From positions 1 through 49,916 of the forward strand of contig JAAYMV010000004.1 of assembly GCA_012521185.1 (NCBI GenBank): a DNA stretch of 49,916 nucleotides. Reading direction: 5' to 3'. Origin of the DNA: Bacillota bacterium (GTDB lineage: Bacteria; Bacillota; Limnochordia; Darwinibacteriales; DTU012). The translations under genes were made by a program, and so were the position numbers. Below are positions 31,852-42,050 of this stretch, piece after piece (position 1 is the first letter of the stretch; every line of letters starts with the position of its first letter). Under the pieces are notes generated by a model that saw only the letters and a program-made list of their open reading frames with translations, was not told the DNA's origin and made no database searches.

Positions 31852-34248
31852 TTAGCGTACAACCAAGTTGAGTATTTTGCCCGGAACATAAATCGTCTTC
31901 ACAATCTGCTTGTCTTCCAAAGCATTTTTAACAGCAGTAATATCGGCCATGGCGGCTTTTACGTCATCTTCTGCAGCATCTACCGCAACTTCCACTGTTC
32001 CGCGAGTTTTACCATTTACTTGAATAGCTACCGTAACTAATTCATCAATTAGTAGATCTGGATCTGCTTCTGGCCACTGGGCATCAAAAACACTTGGTTG
32101 ATTACCTAGCATTTGCCATAACTCTTCAGCTAAATGTGGTGTCATTGGTGCTAATAAGATCGTTAAAGTTTCTAAACTCTGACGATCAACTTTATTGCCA
32201 ACTTGATTCAAATACTCCATAAAAGCACTTACTGCAGTATTTAATTTAAATGATTCAATTCGTTCAGTAACAGTAGCAATCAAACGATGGCGTAGTCTTT
32301 CGCTTTCCTTAGTTGGTTCAGGCAGATCTGCCAAACTGCGCTGGAACAAATTCCATACCCGCTGGATAAAACGATATACACCCTCAATGCCGCTGTCCAT
32401 CCACTCTGCATCGATTTCTGGCGGTCCTATGAACAACTGATACATCCGTAATGAATCTGCACCATAATGTTCTACTAGTTCATCAGGATTAACCACATTT
32501 CCTTTTGATTTACTCATTTTCGCCCCGTCTTTGGTAATCATTCCTTGATTAAATAGACGGGTAAAAGGTTCGTCATATTCTACCACACCGATATCTTTTA
32601 AGAACATGGTATAGAAACGAGCATACAATAAATGTAGTACAGCATGCTCTACACCGCCAACATAGAGATCCACAGGAGTCCATTTATTGATTCGCTCTTT
32701 GCTAGCTAGCTCATTATTATTTTTTGGATCAGTATAACGTAGGAAATACCAACAAGAACCTGCCCATTGTGGCATGGTATTAGTTTCACGTTTTGCTGGT
32801 CCACCGCACTTTGGACATGTAGTATTAACCCAATCAGTAATGGTAGCCAATGGTGATTCACCACTACCAGATGGTTGATAATTTTCTACATCAGGTAAAC
32901 GGACAGGCAAATCCTCTTCATTTACTGGTACCTCACCACAAGTTTCACAATGGACAATAGGAATTGGTTCTCCCCAATAACGTTGGCGAGAAAATACCCA
33001 GTCTCGCATTTTGTACTTAACTGTTGGTTCTGCTAGATTTTTTGCTTTTAAATCAGCTACAATTTTCTCTTTTGCTTCTGCAGAAGTTAATCCGTCATAC
33101 ACACCAGAATTAATCAATTTACCATCTAGTACAAATGGTAATTCTGGCACTTCACCTAATTCAGGCTGAATTACAGGAATAATCTCTAAATCAAATTCTT
33201 GGGCAAATTCATAATCTCGCTCATCATGAGCAGGTACTGCCATAATTGCCCCTGAACCATAATCAATTAACACATAATCACTAATCCAAATCGGTATTTT
33301 TTTACCATTAACTGGATTAATAGCATAAGCTCCAGTAAACACACCAGTTTTTTCTTTACTGGCCATCCGCTCAACAGCGGATTTACTTTCTGTCTTTTGA
33401 ATGTATGCTTCTACTTCGGATTTTTGTGAAGCACTGGTAATTTTTTCCACCAAAGGATGTTCTGGAGCTAGGACCATATACGTAGCACCAAATAAAGTAT
33501 CTGGACGGGTAGTATAAACTGTTATTTTCTGCTCACTATTATCTAGTGAAAAGATAATTTCCGCCCCTTCACTGCGGCCAATCCAAGCCTCTTGCATTTT
33601 TAGAACCTTTTCTGGCCAATCTAAAGTCTTTAAGCTTTCTAATAGACGATCAGCGTACTTAGTAATTCGCAACATCCATTGCTTTAAATTACGCTTCTCT
33701 ACTGGTGTACCACAACGATCACATTCGCCGCCGACAACCTCTTCGTTAGCTAAACCTGTTTGACAGCTAGGACAAAAATTAATTGGCATTTCTTGTCGAT
33801 AAGCTAGTCCATGTTTATACATTTGTAAGAAAATCCATTGAGTCCATTTGTAATACTCAGGATCTGTAGTATCGATCTCTAACTCCCAGTCATACATGGC
33901 ACCGATTTCTTTTAATTGTCTTTTAAAATTAGCAATATTATTGGCAGTAGAAACTGTTGGATGAATACCCTTCTGAATTGCATCATTTTCTGCTGGTAAA
34001 CCAAAGGCATCCCAGCCCATTGGATGCAAGACTTCATAGCCTTGCAGTCGCTTATATCGGCTCCACACGTCACTTAGTGTATATCCCCGCCAATGACCGA
34101 CATGTAAACCAGAGCCTGATGGATAAGGAAACATGTCTAAACAATAAAATTTCGGTTTATCAGAATCAAGATCTACCTTATAAGTTTGATTAGTTTCCCA
34201 ATAATCGCGCCACTTTTTTTCAATTGCTTTATGATTGTATACTTCCAT
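31852..34248 (-). CDS. leuS: leucine-tRNA ligase
   Basis: Class I synthetase charging tRNA-Leu, 798 residues, close to the B. subtilis size. HIGH-like motif HVGHWRGYTLSDV follows CLDMFPYPSGSGL near residue 45. The zinc cysteines are visible (CPSCQTG and CDRCG). The CP1 editing domain has TTRPDTLFGATYMVLAPEHP. The signature KMSKSKGNVV is near 575, followed by the anticodon-binding helical domain and a C-terminal tail ending IYVPGKILNLVVR. It is preceded by a T-box leader with its own promoter. The BTAD regulator gene follows after 26 nt and may be co-transcribed. Confidence 0.98.
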   Translation of the reverse strand: MEVYNHKAIEKKWRDYWETNQTYKVDLDSDKPKFYCLDMFPYPSGSGLHVGHWRGYTLSDVWSRYKRLQGYEVLHPMGWDAFGLPAENDAIQKGIHPTVSTANNIANFKRQLKEIGAMYDWELEIDTTDPEYYKWTQWIFLQMYKHGLAYRQEMPINFCPSCQTGLANEEVVGGECDRCGTPVEKRNLKQWMLRITKYADRLLESLKTLDWPEKVLKMQEAWIGRSEGAEIIFSLDNSEQKITVYTTRPDTLFGATYMVLAPEHPLVEKITSASQKSEVEAYIQKTESKSAVERMASKEKTGVFTGAYAINPVNGKKIPIWISDYVLIDYGSGAIMAVPAHDERDYEFAQEFDLEIIPVIQPELGEVPELPFVLDGKLINSGVYDGLTSAEAKEKIVADLKAKNLAEPTVKYKMRDWVFSRQRYWGEPIPIVHCETCGEVPVNEEDLPVRLPDVENYQPSGSGESPLATITDWVNTTCPKCGGPAKRETNTMPQWAGSCWYFLRYTDPKNNNELASKERINKWTPVDLYVGGVEHAVLHLLYARFYTMFLKDIGVVEYDEPFTRLFNQGMITKDGAKMSKSKGNVVNPDELVEHYGADSLRMYQLFIGPPEIDAEWMDSGIEGVYRFIQRVWNLFQRSLADLPEPTKESERLRHRLIATVTERIESFKLNTAVSAFMEYLNQVGNKVDRQSLETLTILLAPMTPHLAEELWQMLGNQPSVFDAQWPEADPDLLIDELVTVAIQVNGKTRGTVEVAVDAAEDDVKAAMADITAVKNALEDKQIVKTIYVPGKILNLVVR

Positions 34249-34267
34249 AGACCTTCCTCCCTTTTAC

Positions 34268-34555
34268 TAAACAAAAAGACCCCTTCACTTCGAGGCGAAA
34301 AGGTCTCCGCGGTACCACTCGATTTAGCACAGTTTAATAACTCCCGTGCTCTCTCTTGACAGCCATTGGCCTAGTCCCGATAACGGAGGACAAAACCGCT
34401 ATTACCTACACATTCTAATCACTAGAACTTCAGTAAAGACTCTGAGGGGAGTTCTACTATCTATTTAGTACTGCTTCCCACCAGCCAGCAGTTCTCTGAA
34501 ACTAATAAAAATAGTATACTAGTCCTCATCAACGTTTTCACAATTTAAATTTTAC
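34268..34555 (-). promoter_or_regulatory. T-box leader of leuS (tRNA-Leu)
   Basis: The T-box sequence GAGTGGTACCGCGGAGACC (34320..34302) overlaps the terminator AGACCTTTTCGCCTC...GAAGGGGTCTTTTT (ends near 34272). A long Stem I region upstream contains CTC before AGAG as a candidate leucine specifier. Confidence 0.92.
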
Positions 34556-34563
34556 ATACGCCT

Positions 34564-34592
34564 ATTATATCCAATAGTTAACAATTTGACAA
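34564..34592 (-). promoter_or_regulatory. sigma-A promoter of the leuS T-box transcript
   Basis: Minus strand TTGTCA (34592..34587), 17 bp, TATAAT (34569..34564), directly upstream of the T-box leader and downstream of the yunB stop. Confidence 0.85.
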
Positions 34593-34604
34593 GGGTTTAG
34601 CATC

Positions 34605-35345
34605 CTAAAGTCCAAAATTAAACAAATCAAACTCGATAGTCGAAGACTCATTGGGCGTCTGATTAGGCTGAGAAAATCCGCCAACGACTCCCCCAGGGGC
34701 AAAATACCAACTAGGAACTGACCCAATAATTACTTCTTCCACAATAGGTACCCGTGTTTGAACAGGAAACTCATGAACTAACATAGGAACAGCTACCCGC
34801 ATATTCACTTTTATATCTAAATATATTCGATGCCAAGTTTGGTTGATACCTGCAGCGTTAAAACTACTAATCGTGGTTGTTTCAACTGATCCAACCGGAA
34901 TAAAGCGTACAGGGATCGCCGGTCCCCAAGCCGCTAGAAAATCTAAACCAATTAGCTGTCCTAATGGAACAGTATACTCTTCAGCAGCTAATTCTGCCAA
35001 CGATTGCTGGATTTTTTGTGCAGCTATAGAATACAGTCGATTAATTTCCCCGGTATCATATTGAATTGCCTGCAAGCCACCTTGACTATCTGTAATGAAA
35101 TGAGTTAAAGCAGCTGTATTCACATTACTGGCCATCGTTTCTTCTACAGCTATGCTAATCAATTGAGTCCCTAAATTAATCGCTCTTGATTCTGCCCAGA
35201 CATAAATTACTGGACTTAAACGATATTCTATATAAATGAGGGTTAAAATGCTAAACAACAAAAAGCAAGTTAAGACTAGCAAAATATTTCTATACCAAGG
35301 AGGTTTTGTCCAAACGACTTGGGACTGCCAGCGTAAACCATTCAT
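34605..35345 (-). CDS. yunB: sporulation protein YunB
   Basis: YunB is a sigma-E-dependent mother-cell protein of B. subtilis needed for normal sporulation, with unclear biochemical function. The 246 residues have one N-terminal membrane helix (ILLVLTCFLLFSILTLIYIE, about 21-40). A conserved extracytoplasmic domain follows: ESRAINLGTQLISIAVEETM, GGLQAIQYDTGEINRLYSIA, VPLGQLIGLDFLAAWGP, GINQTWHRIYLDIKVNMRVA and VPIVEEVIIGSVPSWY. Its presence is strong evidence for a spore-former. SD GGAGGGG precedes the ATG. It is divergent from the class A PBP gene. Confidence 0.92.
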   Translation of the reverse strand: MNGLRWQSQVVWTKPPWYRNILLVLTCFLLFSILTLIYIEYRLSPVIYVWAESRAINLGTQLISIAVEETMASNVNTAALTHFITDSQGGLQAIQYDTGEINRLYSIAAQKIQQSLAELAAEEYTVPLGQLIGLDFLAAWGPAIPVRFIPVGSVETTTISSFNAAGINQTWHRIYLDIKVNMRVAVPMLVHEFPVQTRVPIVEEVIIGSVPSWYFAPGGVVGGFSQPNQTPNESSTIEFDLFNFGL

Positions 35346-35448
35346 CTTTGCCCCTCCAAATTATATTTGCCTGCTTTTAGCTGGTTAATTCTTGTCATTC
35401 TAGCTGTTCTGTGGTAAATTCATTATAGTGTGATCAGATAAACTAAGT

Positions 35449-35458
35449 ATGGTATAAT
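35449..35458 (+). promoter_or_regulatory. extended -10 promoter of the class A PBP gene
   Basis: TATGGTATAAT: a consensus -10 at 35453-35458 with the TGn extension. No good -35 is seen at 17 bp (GTGATC). Confidence 0.55.
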
Positions 35459-35481
35459 TAATAAGTAACGGAGGTGAATTA

Positions 35482-37509
35482 ATGACACCTTGGAAGAAAT
35501 TTTGGATTTTTACAGCTGTTATTATTCTTTCATTATTAGTTGGGGGAGGCTTTGGTGTAATAACCGCCTATTTAAAAAGTGCCCCAAGTTTAGATCAAGT
35601 TAATTTCCATCAACAATTCACCACTTATATCTATGATATAAATGGCGAGATCATAACTGATTTATATCGTGAAAACCGAGTTCCAATTACTATTGACGAA
35701 GTATCGCCATACTTGATTAAGGCTGTCGTAGCGGTAGAAGATAAAAACTTCTATGAGCATCATGGTATTGATTTTATTGCCTTTGGTCGAGCTATTTTGA
35801 TCAATATTAAGGAAAGACGTCTAGCCCAAGGGGGCGGAACGATTACGATGCAAGTAGCTCGAAATCAGTTCTTAACACAGGACAAACTAATTAGCCGTAA
35901 ACTAAAAGAGTTTTTATGGGCTGTACAAATTGAACGAAAGTATTCTAAACAAGAAATTTTAGAAGCCTATTTAAACGAAGTGCATTTAGGTCATGGAGCA
36001 AATGGAGTGGAAGCTGGTGCCCGATTGTATTTTGGTAAATCAGCTAAAGACTTGACCTTAGCAGAAGCGGCATTAATCGCAGGAGTAATTCGCTGGCCCC
36101 ATCGCTACTCACCCTTTGTCAATATTGATATTGCCAAAGATCGCCGAGACTTTGTCTTATCCCGGATGGTGGAGGAAGGCTTTATTACTCAAATTGAAGC
36201 TAACATCGCTAAAGCAGAACCTGTAAAGGTTATTGAACGTAAGCAACGAGTAGTAAACGCACCATATTTTGTTGACTATATTCTCCAAGATTTAATCGAC
36301 CGTTATGGAGATGAAATGGTCTTTGGAGGCGGCTTGCGCATCTATACCACGCTTGACTTGAATATGCAAAAAGCTGCAGAAAAGGCTCTCATCGAAGGCT
36401 TACCGCCTGGTCATGAAGATAGTCAAGGCTTATTGCAACCGCAAGGTGCTTTAATTGCCATCGATCCGCGAAATGGTCATATTAGAGCCATGGTTGGCGG
36501 TCGTGGCGGTGATAAATTTAATCGTGCGGTTCAAGCCTATCGCTCACCTGGTTCAGCAATTAAAATCTTTCCATATACAGCGGCTATTGATACTGGAATT
36601 ACTGCTGCGGATATTTACATCGATGAACCAACTGAGTTTGTGTTAGCTGATGGAAGTACTTGGAGTCCACAAAACTATGCTCAAGACTTTAAAGGAATCA
36701 TGACTGTTAGAGAAGCTATTGAACTATCTACTAATGTCATTGCTACTCAAGTAGTCGCTCAATTAGGACCACAGTTAGTGATCGAGTATGGTAAGAAAAT
36801 GGGCATTACTTCTTTTGTTGAAAATGGAAGAATTAATGATTTAGGATTATCACCGTTAGCTTTAGGTGGGCTAACTAAAGGTGTTTCGCCAATTGAGCTA
36901 GCAACAGCCTATGGCGTGTTAGCCAACCAAGGAATTCGTGTCGACCCAATAGCTATTATCAGGGTAACTGACTCAGCCGGTAATATCCTTGAAGAAAATA
37001 GTCCAAAAAAACAAGTCGTGCTAAGTGAACAAACAAGTTATATTATGACAGATATCTTACGAGGAGTTATCGAACGAGGAACTGGAAAAAATGCACAATT
37101 AAATCGACCAGCAGCTGGAAAAACTGGTACTCACCAAGATTATCGTGACGCTTGGTTTGTAGGATACACGCCAGAACTAGTTGCTGCAGTATGGTTTGGT
37201 GCTGATACACCCGAAGCCATGGTTTATAATGGTGTTCGCTATGGATCATGGAATGCTGCTACCATCTGGAAAAACTTTATGAATGAAGCTCTACGTAATG
37301 TTCCAATTAGCGACTTTCCTAAACCAAGTAGTGGCATTGTTGAAGGTATCCCAATTGATATTAAAACTGGATTATTAGTCCGAGACAATTGTCCATTGCC
37401 TAAAGATGAGATTCGCTATGAAATTTTCATCAAGGGTACTGAACCAAAAGAGTATTCACCAAGATGTACCCAATATTTCTGGCAAACTCTTCCATTTTTT
37501 AATAATTAA
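35482..37509 (+). CDS. class A penicillin-binding protein (PBP1A family)
   Basis: A bifunctional peptidoglycan glycosyltransferase/transpeptidase of 675 residues. It has an N-terminal membrane anchor (about 9-30). The GT51 domain contains catalytic Glu in VAVEDKNFYEHHGIDF (84-99) and GGGTITMQVARN (117-128). The transpeptidase domain has active-site Ser in RSPGSAIK (S358-K361), the STN triad (416-418) and KTGT (547-550). There is no PASTA or other C-terminal extension. It is monocistronic with SD CGGAGGTGA, divergent from yunB, and separated from mutS2 by a bidirectional terminator. A role in vegetative or spore cell wall cannot be decided; proximity to yunB is suggestive only. Confidence 0.96.
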   Translation: MTPWKKFWIFTAVIILSLLVGGGFGVITAYLKSAPSLDQVNFHQQFTTYIYDINGEIITDLYRENRVPITIDEVSPYLIKAVVAVEDKNFYEHHGIDFIAFGRAILINIKERRLAQGGGTITMQVARNQFLTQDKLISRKLKEFLWAVQIERKYSKQEILEAYLNEVHLGHGANGVEAGARLYFGKSAKDLTLAEAALIAGVIRWPHRYSPFVNIDIAKDRRDFVLSRMVEEGFITQIEANIAKAEPVKVIERKQRVVNAPYFVDYILQDLIDRYGDEMVFGGGLRIYTTLDLNMQKAAEKALIEGLPPGHEDSQGLLQPQGALIAIDPRNGHIRAMVGGRGGDKFNRAVQAYRSPGSAIKIFPYTAAIDTGITAADIYIDEPTEFVLADGSTWSPQNYAQDFKGIMTVREAIELSTNVIATQVVAQLGPQLVIEYGKKMGITSFVENGRINDLGLSPLALGGLTKGVSPIELATAYGVLANQGIRVDPIAIIRVTDSAGNILEENSPKKQVVLSEQTSYIMTDILRGVIERGTGKNAQLNRPAAGKTGTHQDYRDAWFVGYTPELVAAVWFGADTPEAMVYNGVRYGSWNAATIWKNFMNEALRNVPISDFPKPSSGIVEGIPIDIKTGLLVRDNCPLPKDEIRYEIFIKGTEPKEYSPRCTQYFWQTLPFFNN

Positions 37510-37512
37510 AAC

Positions 37513-37552
37513 AAAAACCAGGTTTTGTAAAAATAAACGAAACCTGGTTTTT
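37513..37552. terminator. bidirectional terminator between PBP gene and mutS2
   Basis: A perfect 13-bp repeat, AAAAACCAGGTTT (37513-37525) / AAACCTGGTTTTT (37540-37552), with a 14-nt A-rich loop. Confidence 0.88.
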
Positions 37553-37558
37553 GATTGA

Positions 37559-39892
37559 TTATTTTACTAGGGTTACTGTTGTTACTCCTGAACCACCTTC
37601 CGAAGGATCCCCCAAGCGAAATGATTTTACATGCGGATGAGCTGCTAGCTGATCTTGAATTGCTTCTCTTAGAGCACCAGTACCTTTTCCGTGAATAATT
37701 CTAACCTGCTCCAAAGATGACAAGAAGGCATCATCTAAATATTTGTCAACGGATAAGGTGGCCTCTTCCACAGTAAAGCCGCGTAAATCTAATTCTGGTC
37801 GAATGGTATTACTTTTACCTACCCCTACGCGACTGCGCCCAGTATGGCGCTGAACTGTTACTTGTTGCGGTTGATTGACACGGACTAAATCCGTTAACTT
37901 AACATTAACCTTCATAATACCAGCTTGAATTAAGGCTTCTTCGTCAGAAACTTCTAAAACATAACCTGCTTGATTCAAGCTCTTAATCCGTACTTCTTCA
38001 CCAGCTTTTAATCCAGTCAGCTTTGGCGCTGCTGGTTTCCCACTTTTCTTAGCTTTGAGAGCCTCTTGCTGCTGAATCAATTGTTCTCGTTTTTCCTGCA
38101 CAATTTTCTCTAAATCAATATTCTGTTGACGGCGCAACTCACCGATTAATAAATCTAACTCTTGCTTCGTATTTTTTACTAATTGCTCAGCTTCTCGTCT
38201 AGCCTGTTCTAACAACTGTTCTCGCTGAGCTGTCAACTTTTGGCTTAACTTCTCATACCTTGCCTTTTCGACTGCTAACTGATTCCGCAGTTCTTCAGCT
38301 TCTAACCGTGCTAAGCGAGTTTCCCGTTGATTTTGCTCTATCTCATTAATAATATCATCTACTTTTAAATGCTCGTCAGTTAACTGGCTTCGAGCTAAAT
38401 CAACTATAGTTTTAGGCAGACCTAAGCGTTGGGCAATGGCAAAAGCATTACTTTTTCCTGGTACTCCAATGGACAAATGATAAGTTGGTTTTAAAGTGGC
38501 TAAATCAAACTCCACCGACGCATTTTCAATTTCTGGGTGGGCATAAGCATAGTTTTTCAATTCCGAGTAATGAGTTGTAGCAACTGTTGTTACTGCTTTT
38601 ATCCGAAAATGCTCTAATAAAGCAGTTGCCAAGGCGGCTCCCTCAGTAGGGTCTGTTCCGGCACCTAGCTCATCTAATAGAACTAGGCTGCGACTGGTAG
38701 CTTGCTCTACAATATTAACAATGTTAATCATATGCGATGAAAAAGTACTAAGGCTTTGCTCAATACTTTGCTCATCACCAATATCAGCTAAGATCTGGTC
38801 AAAAACAGGCATTTCAGATCCTGCCTGTGCTGGGATATGCAAGCCAGCTTGGGTCATAATGGCAAACAAGCCTAGGGTCTTTAAAGTAACAGTTTTACCG
38901 CCAGTATTTGGACCGGTAATGATTAACATATAAAACTCATCGCCTAAGCATAAATCAATTGGTACAACTTTACCGGTTAGTAGCGGATGCCTGCCTTGTT
39001 TAATTCTAACTTTGCCTTCTTGATTTAATCGTGGTTCAGTTCCATCGATACTCTTACTATACTTGGCCATAGCAAAAATTAAATCTAATTCAGCTAAGAT
39101 ATGTAATGATTGTTTCAATTGGGGAACTTGTTGCTCAACTGCACGACTTAGTTCTCGCAGAATCCGCTGGATCTCTCGCTGTTCTTCCTGTTCTACCAAT
39201 CGTAACTGGTTATTCAGTTCTACTACAGCACTAGGCTCCATAAAAACAGTAGCTCCACTACCAGATTGATCATGAACTATTCCTGAAAACTGCGAACGGT
39301 ATTCTTGTTTTACTGGCACAACATAACGACCATTTCTTAAAGTAATAATATTATCTTGTAACATTTTTTGATAGCTGCTAGAACTAACAATATTCTCTAG
39401 TTTTTCCCGCACTTTACCGGCTAAATTACGCATTTGACGTCTAATTTTAGCTAAATCGGGACTAGCATTATCTTTTAATTGTCCTTCATCATCTAAACAA
39501 CGATTGAGTTCTTTTAATAATTCGGGAGAATCAACGATTTGTACTAAATAATCTTCAAACGCTGCCGATTTCGCTAAGTACCGTCGCATTTGACTAGCAC
39601 AGTATAATAAACCGCTAACTTGTAGAAGTTCTTCACCGTCTAACAAACCGCCAATTGCTGCTCTTTCTAAAACAGGAAAAATATTGGCTGCTCCGCCAAA
39701 AGGCGGGTCATTATATTTCCACAGCTGCTCTAAGGCTGCACTTGTTAAGCGAAGTCGCCTTTGAACTTCATCAAAATCATTAACTGGTTCTAACTGCATT
39801 ACTAGTTCTTTACCCAAAGTAAAACTTGCCTTCTCTGCAACTTTTTGCTTAATTTTATCCCATTCTAAAACACGTAAGCTACGTTCATTCAT
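37559..39892 (-). CDS. mutS2: MutS2, ribosome/recombination-associated MutS-family ATPase with Smr domain
   Basis: MutS2 lacks mismatch recognition; family members have been tied to suppression of recombination and, in B. subtilis, to splitting collided ribosomes. The 777 residues contain the core domain (LRNGRYVVPVKQEYRSQFSG and VHDQSGSGATVFMEP), Walker A ITGPNTGGKTVTLKTLGL (about 330-347), Walker B RSLVLLDELGAGTDPTEGAA, a long coiled coil (about 515-610) and a C-terminal Smr nuclease-like domain (PELDLRGFTVEEA, then VRIIHGKGTGALREAI). It is last in the pheST-zapA-cvpA-amidase-U32-mutS2 run, 8 nt after the U32 gene. Confidence 0.97.
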   Translation of the reverse strand: MNERSLRVLEWDKIKQKVAEKASFTLGKELVMQLEPVNDFDEVQRRLRLTSAALEQLWKYNDPPFGGAANIFPVLERAAIGGLLDGEELLQVSGLLYCASQMRRYLAKSAAFEDYLVQIVDSPELLKELNRCLDDEGQLKDNASPDLAKIRRQMRNLAGKVREKLENIVSSSSYQKMLQDNIITLRNGRYVVPVKQEYRSQFSGIVHDQSGSGATVFMEPSAVVELNNQLRLVEQEEQREIQRILRELSRAVEQQVPQLKQSLHILAELDLIFAMAKYSKSIDGTEPRLNQEGKVRIKQGRHPLLTGKVVPIDLCLGDEFYMLIITGPNTGGKTVTLKTLGLFAIMTQAGLHIPAQAGSEMPVFDQILADIGDEQSIEQSLSTFSSHMINIVNIVEQATSRSLVLLDELGAGTDPTEGAALATALLEHFRIKAVTTVATTHYSELKNYAYAHPEIENASVEFDLATLKPTYHLSIGVPGKSNAFAIAQRLGLPKTIVDLARSQLTDEHLKVDDIINEIEQNQRETRLARLEAEELRNQLAVEKARYEKLSQKLTAQREQLLEQARREAEQLVKNTKQELDLLIGELRRQQNIDLEKIVQEKREQLIQQQEALKAKKSGKPAAPKLTGLKAGEEVRIKSLNQAGYVLEVSDEEALIQAGIMKVNVKLTDLVRVNQPQQVTVQRHTGRSRVGVGKSNTIRPELDLRGFTVEEATLSVDKYLDDAFLSSLEQVRIIHGKGTGALREAIQDQLAAHPHVKSFRLGDPSEGGSGVTTVTLVK

Positions 39893-39900
39893 ACTCTCAC

Positions 39901-42039
39901 CTACTTTACTCCCCGAAAATAATGACCTTTGGTAAATTCACCAAGCTTTGTTTGGGATAGTAGTTCTTCTTGAGATACAGGTTCCCCTTGCAATTTCTTA
40001 TGATAAGCTTCGACAACGGCTGTAATCCACTGTTCATCCCGATATTGTGCTTCAATCCTTATAATTTTAATCCCAGATTGAACAATCTCATTTAAATGAT
40101 CTAGCAAACAAAGTTCGACGGCATTAAAGATATGCATCCGTTGTTTGTGATCTACTTCGATTGTTAAAACATAGCCTTTCCGATCTAGCAGCCCATATTT
40201 AGTTTGTGGATCTGCTGGGATAATCGGTGTATATTCACTGACCATTAATGGCAACCGACCGTGAACAAGGCTCCCAATAGCATGAATACCACTCTGAGTA
40301 ATCTCTTTAATTTGGTCTAACGTAAGCTCAGGTGATACAAATAGAGCCGACATTCCACTAGAAAGCAAATAATCAGCGGTAACACCATTAAATACATTTA
40401 AGCTCCAATCACCCTCAACAATTGCATAAGGAAAATGTTTCTTCATTAAGTACCAAAGACCTAAATTACTAACCAAGACTCCATCATACTGATGTTTTTT
40501 TAAAATCGCTTTAATTTGGTGCAGTTGATCAGCATCGGTAACGCGAGGAAAACCTACAAATAGCTGAGCCCCAGCTTGATGGGCAAGTTCAGTAGCAACA
40601 GTTAGTTCAGAATAGTCTTCACTAAAGAAATATATCTTTTTAGCACCCGCTGTTAATGCAGCTTTTGTTCCAAGAAGATCATTGGTGCTGACAGCCAAAA
40701 TAGCTTGTGTCATCTGTTGTTCATTATTAAATTGCAAGCTTAACTTGGTATAATCTTTTGCAGCTGCCCGTTTAAATTTGGAAATACGAGCTTGTTTCCA
40801 TTGGTCCACCAGATCCCGTCTAGTTTGATTAATTTGACTAATTGGAATCATCACTTGTGGCTCTAATTCAATCTGCAGCTCTCTAATCTCTAAAGGCTGA
40901 TCACCTAATCTTAATAACTGTTGAGTTAATAACTCTTTCGTAAGCGGACGATTTACTGCCTGTTCGATAACAAACTGACTTTGACTTTCAGCTACCACTC
41001 CATCCTGATCAATTAATACTAAGTGTAACGGCTGATCTTTTTTGGCTGTTACATATAATGCAGCTGAAAGCTTGCGGAGGGCTTTTGTAGAACTGTAACT
41101 TTGTTTAGCCTCAGCTAATAGTTGTAAATCTGTTTTTTGTTCTCGTGGTTCAGGATTCCACCTAATTAACTCATGACCCTGTTTGCCAAACAGATGATAA
41201 GTTGTAAACTGCCTATTAAACACTGATTCTAATGCTTTATGCTGAATAATGCCTTGATCTAGAGCTTGTCGGTAAGTCCGAGTAACTACTGCTACATAGT
41301 CTGGACCTTTCATTCTACCTTCAATTTTCAGACTGGCCACACCAGCATCAGCTAACTCTGATAAATGGTTAATTAAGTTTAAATCTTTAGGTGAAATAGG
41401 ATAATCACCAGGTAAGCTTATAGGTTCTTTTGTTTCTCGTTCCACTAGCTGATAAGGTAGCCGGCAAGGCTGGGCGCATTGTCCTCGGTTACCGCTGCGA
41501 CCACCAAGCATACTGCTGAATAAACATTGGCCAGAATAACAAATGCATAAGGCTCCATGAACGAAAACTTCTAATTCTATCCCAAACTTACTAAGCTCTT
41601 TTATTTGCTCGATATTTAATTCCCTGGCCAAAACTGCTCTAGTAATGCCTAACTCCCGTAATAACTTAACCGCTTCTGGGTTATGAATGAACATTTGAGT
41701 ACTAGCATGTACCTCAAGTTCAGGGAAATAGCGGCGAATTAGCACAGCAAGACCTAAATCCTGCACAATAACCGCATCTACTCCATGATAATAAAGAAAC
41801 GCAATATATTCTAGGGCCTCTGCTATTTCATGTTGATGAAGTAAAATATTAACCGTTACATATATTTTGACGCCACGAATATGACAATAATCAATAGCCC
41901 AAATCAACTCTTGGTCATCAAAATTACTAGCAAATCGCCGAGCACTAAATAATTTACCTCCAACATAAACAGCATCAGCGCCATTTTCTACAGCAGCTAT
42001 TAAACTTTCTTTTGAACCTGCTGGAGACAATAGCTCCAT
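39901..42039 (-). CDS. U32 family peptidase-like protein (RNA-hydroxylation type) with C-terminal extension
   Basis: A 712-residue member of the U32 'collagenase-like' family. Several members (RlhA, TrhP/TrhO pathway) act in prephenate-dependent hydroxylation of rRNA or tRNA rather than proteolysis. The N-terminal barrel shows MELLSPAGSKESLIAAVENG and GADAVYVGG, VHASTQMFIHNPEAV, and the cysteine cluster FVHGALCICYSGQCLFSSML followed by GQCAQPCRLPYQL (about 165-200), the likely Fe-S site. A DUF3656-like middle region (about 300-450) and a second partial barrel with VEGDWSLNVFNGVTADYLL follow. It lies between the amidase and mutS2. The exact substrate is unresolved. Confidence 0.9.
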   Translation of the reverse strand: MELLSPAGSKESLIAAVENGADAVYVGGKLFSARRFASNFDDQELIWAIDYCHIRGVKIYVTVNILLHQHEIAEALEYIAFLYYHGVDAVIVQDLGLAVLIRRYFPELEVHASTQMFIHNPEAVKLLRELGITRAVLARELNIEQIKELSKFGIELEVFVHGALCICYSGQCLFSSMLGGRSGNRGQCAQPCRLPYQLVERETKEPISLPGDYPISPKDLNLINHLSELADAGVASLKIEGRMKGPDYVAVVTRTYRQALDQGIIQHKALESVFNRQFTTYHLFGKQGHELIRWNPEPREQKTDLQLLAEAKQSYSSTKALRKLSAALYVTAKKDQPLHLVLIDQDGVVAESQSQFVIEQAVNRPLTKELLTQQLLRLGDQPLEIRELQIELEPQVMIPISQINQTRRDLVDQWKQARISKFKRAAAKDYTKLSLQFNNEQQMTQAILAVSTNDLLGTKAALTAGAKKIYFFSEDYSELTVATELAHQAGAQLFVGFPRVTDADQLHQIKAILKKHQYDGVLVSNLGLWYLMKKHFPYAIVEGDWSLNVFNGVTADYLLSSGMSALFVSPELTLDQIKEITQSGIHAIGSLVHGRLPLMVSEYTPIIPADPQTKYGLLDRKGYVLTIEVDHKQRMHIFNAVELCLLDHLNEIVQSGIKIIRIEAQYRDEQWITAVVEAYHKKLQGEPVSQEELLSQTKLGEFTKGHYFRGVK

Positions 42040-42050
42040 AAATATCCTCC

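Noticed and set aside
34605-37509. yunB and the class A PBP as one sporulation operon
   Set aside because: They are divergent, each with its own SD and promoter region; no shared transcript is possible.
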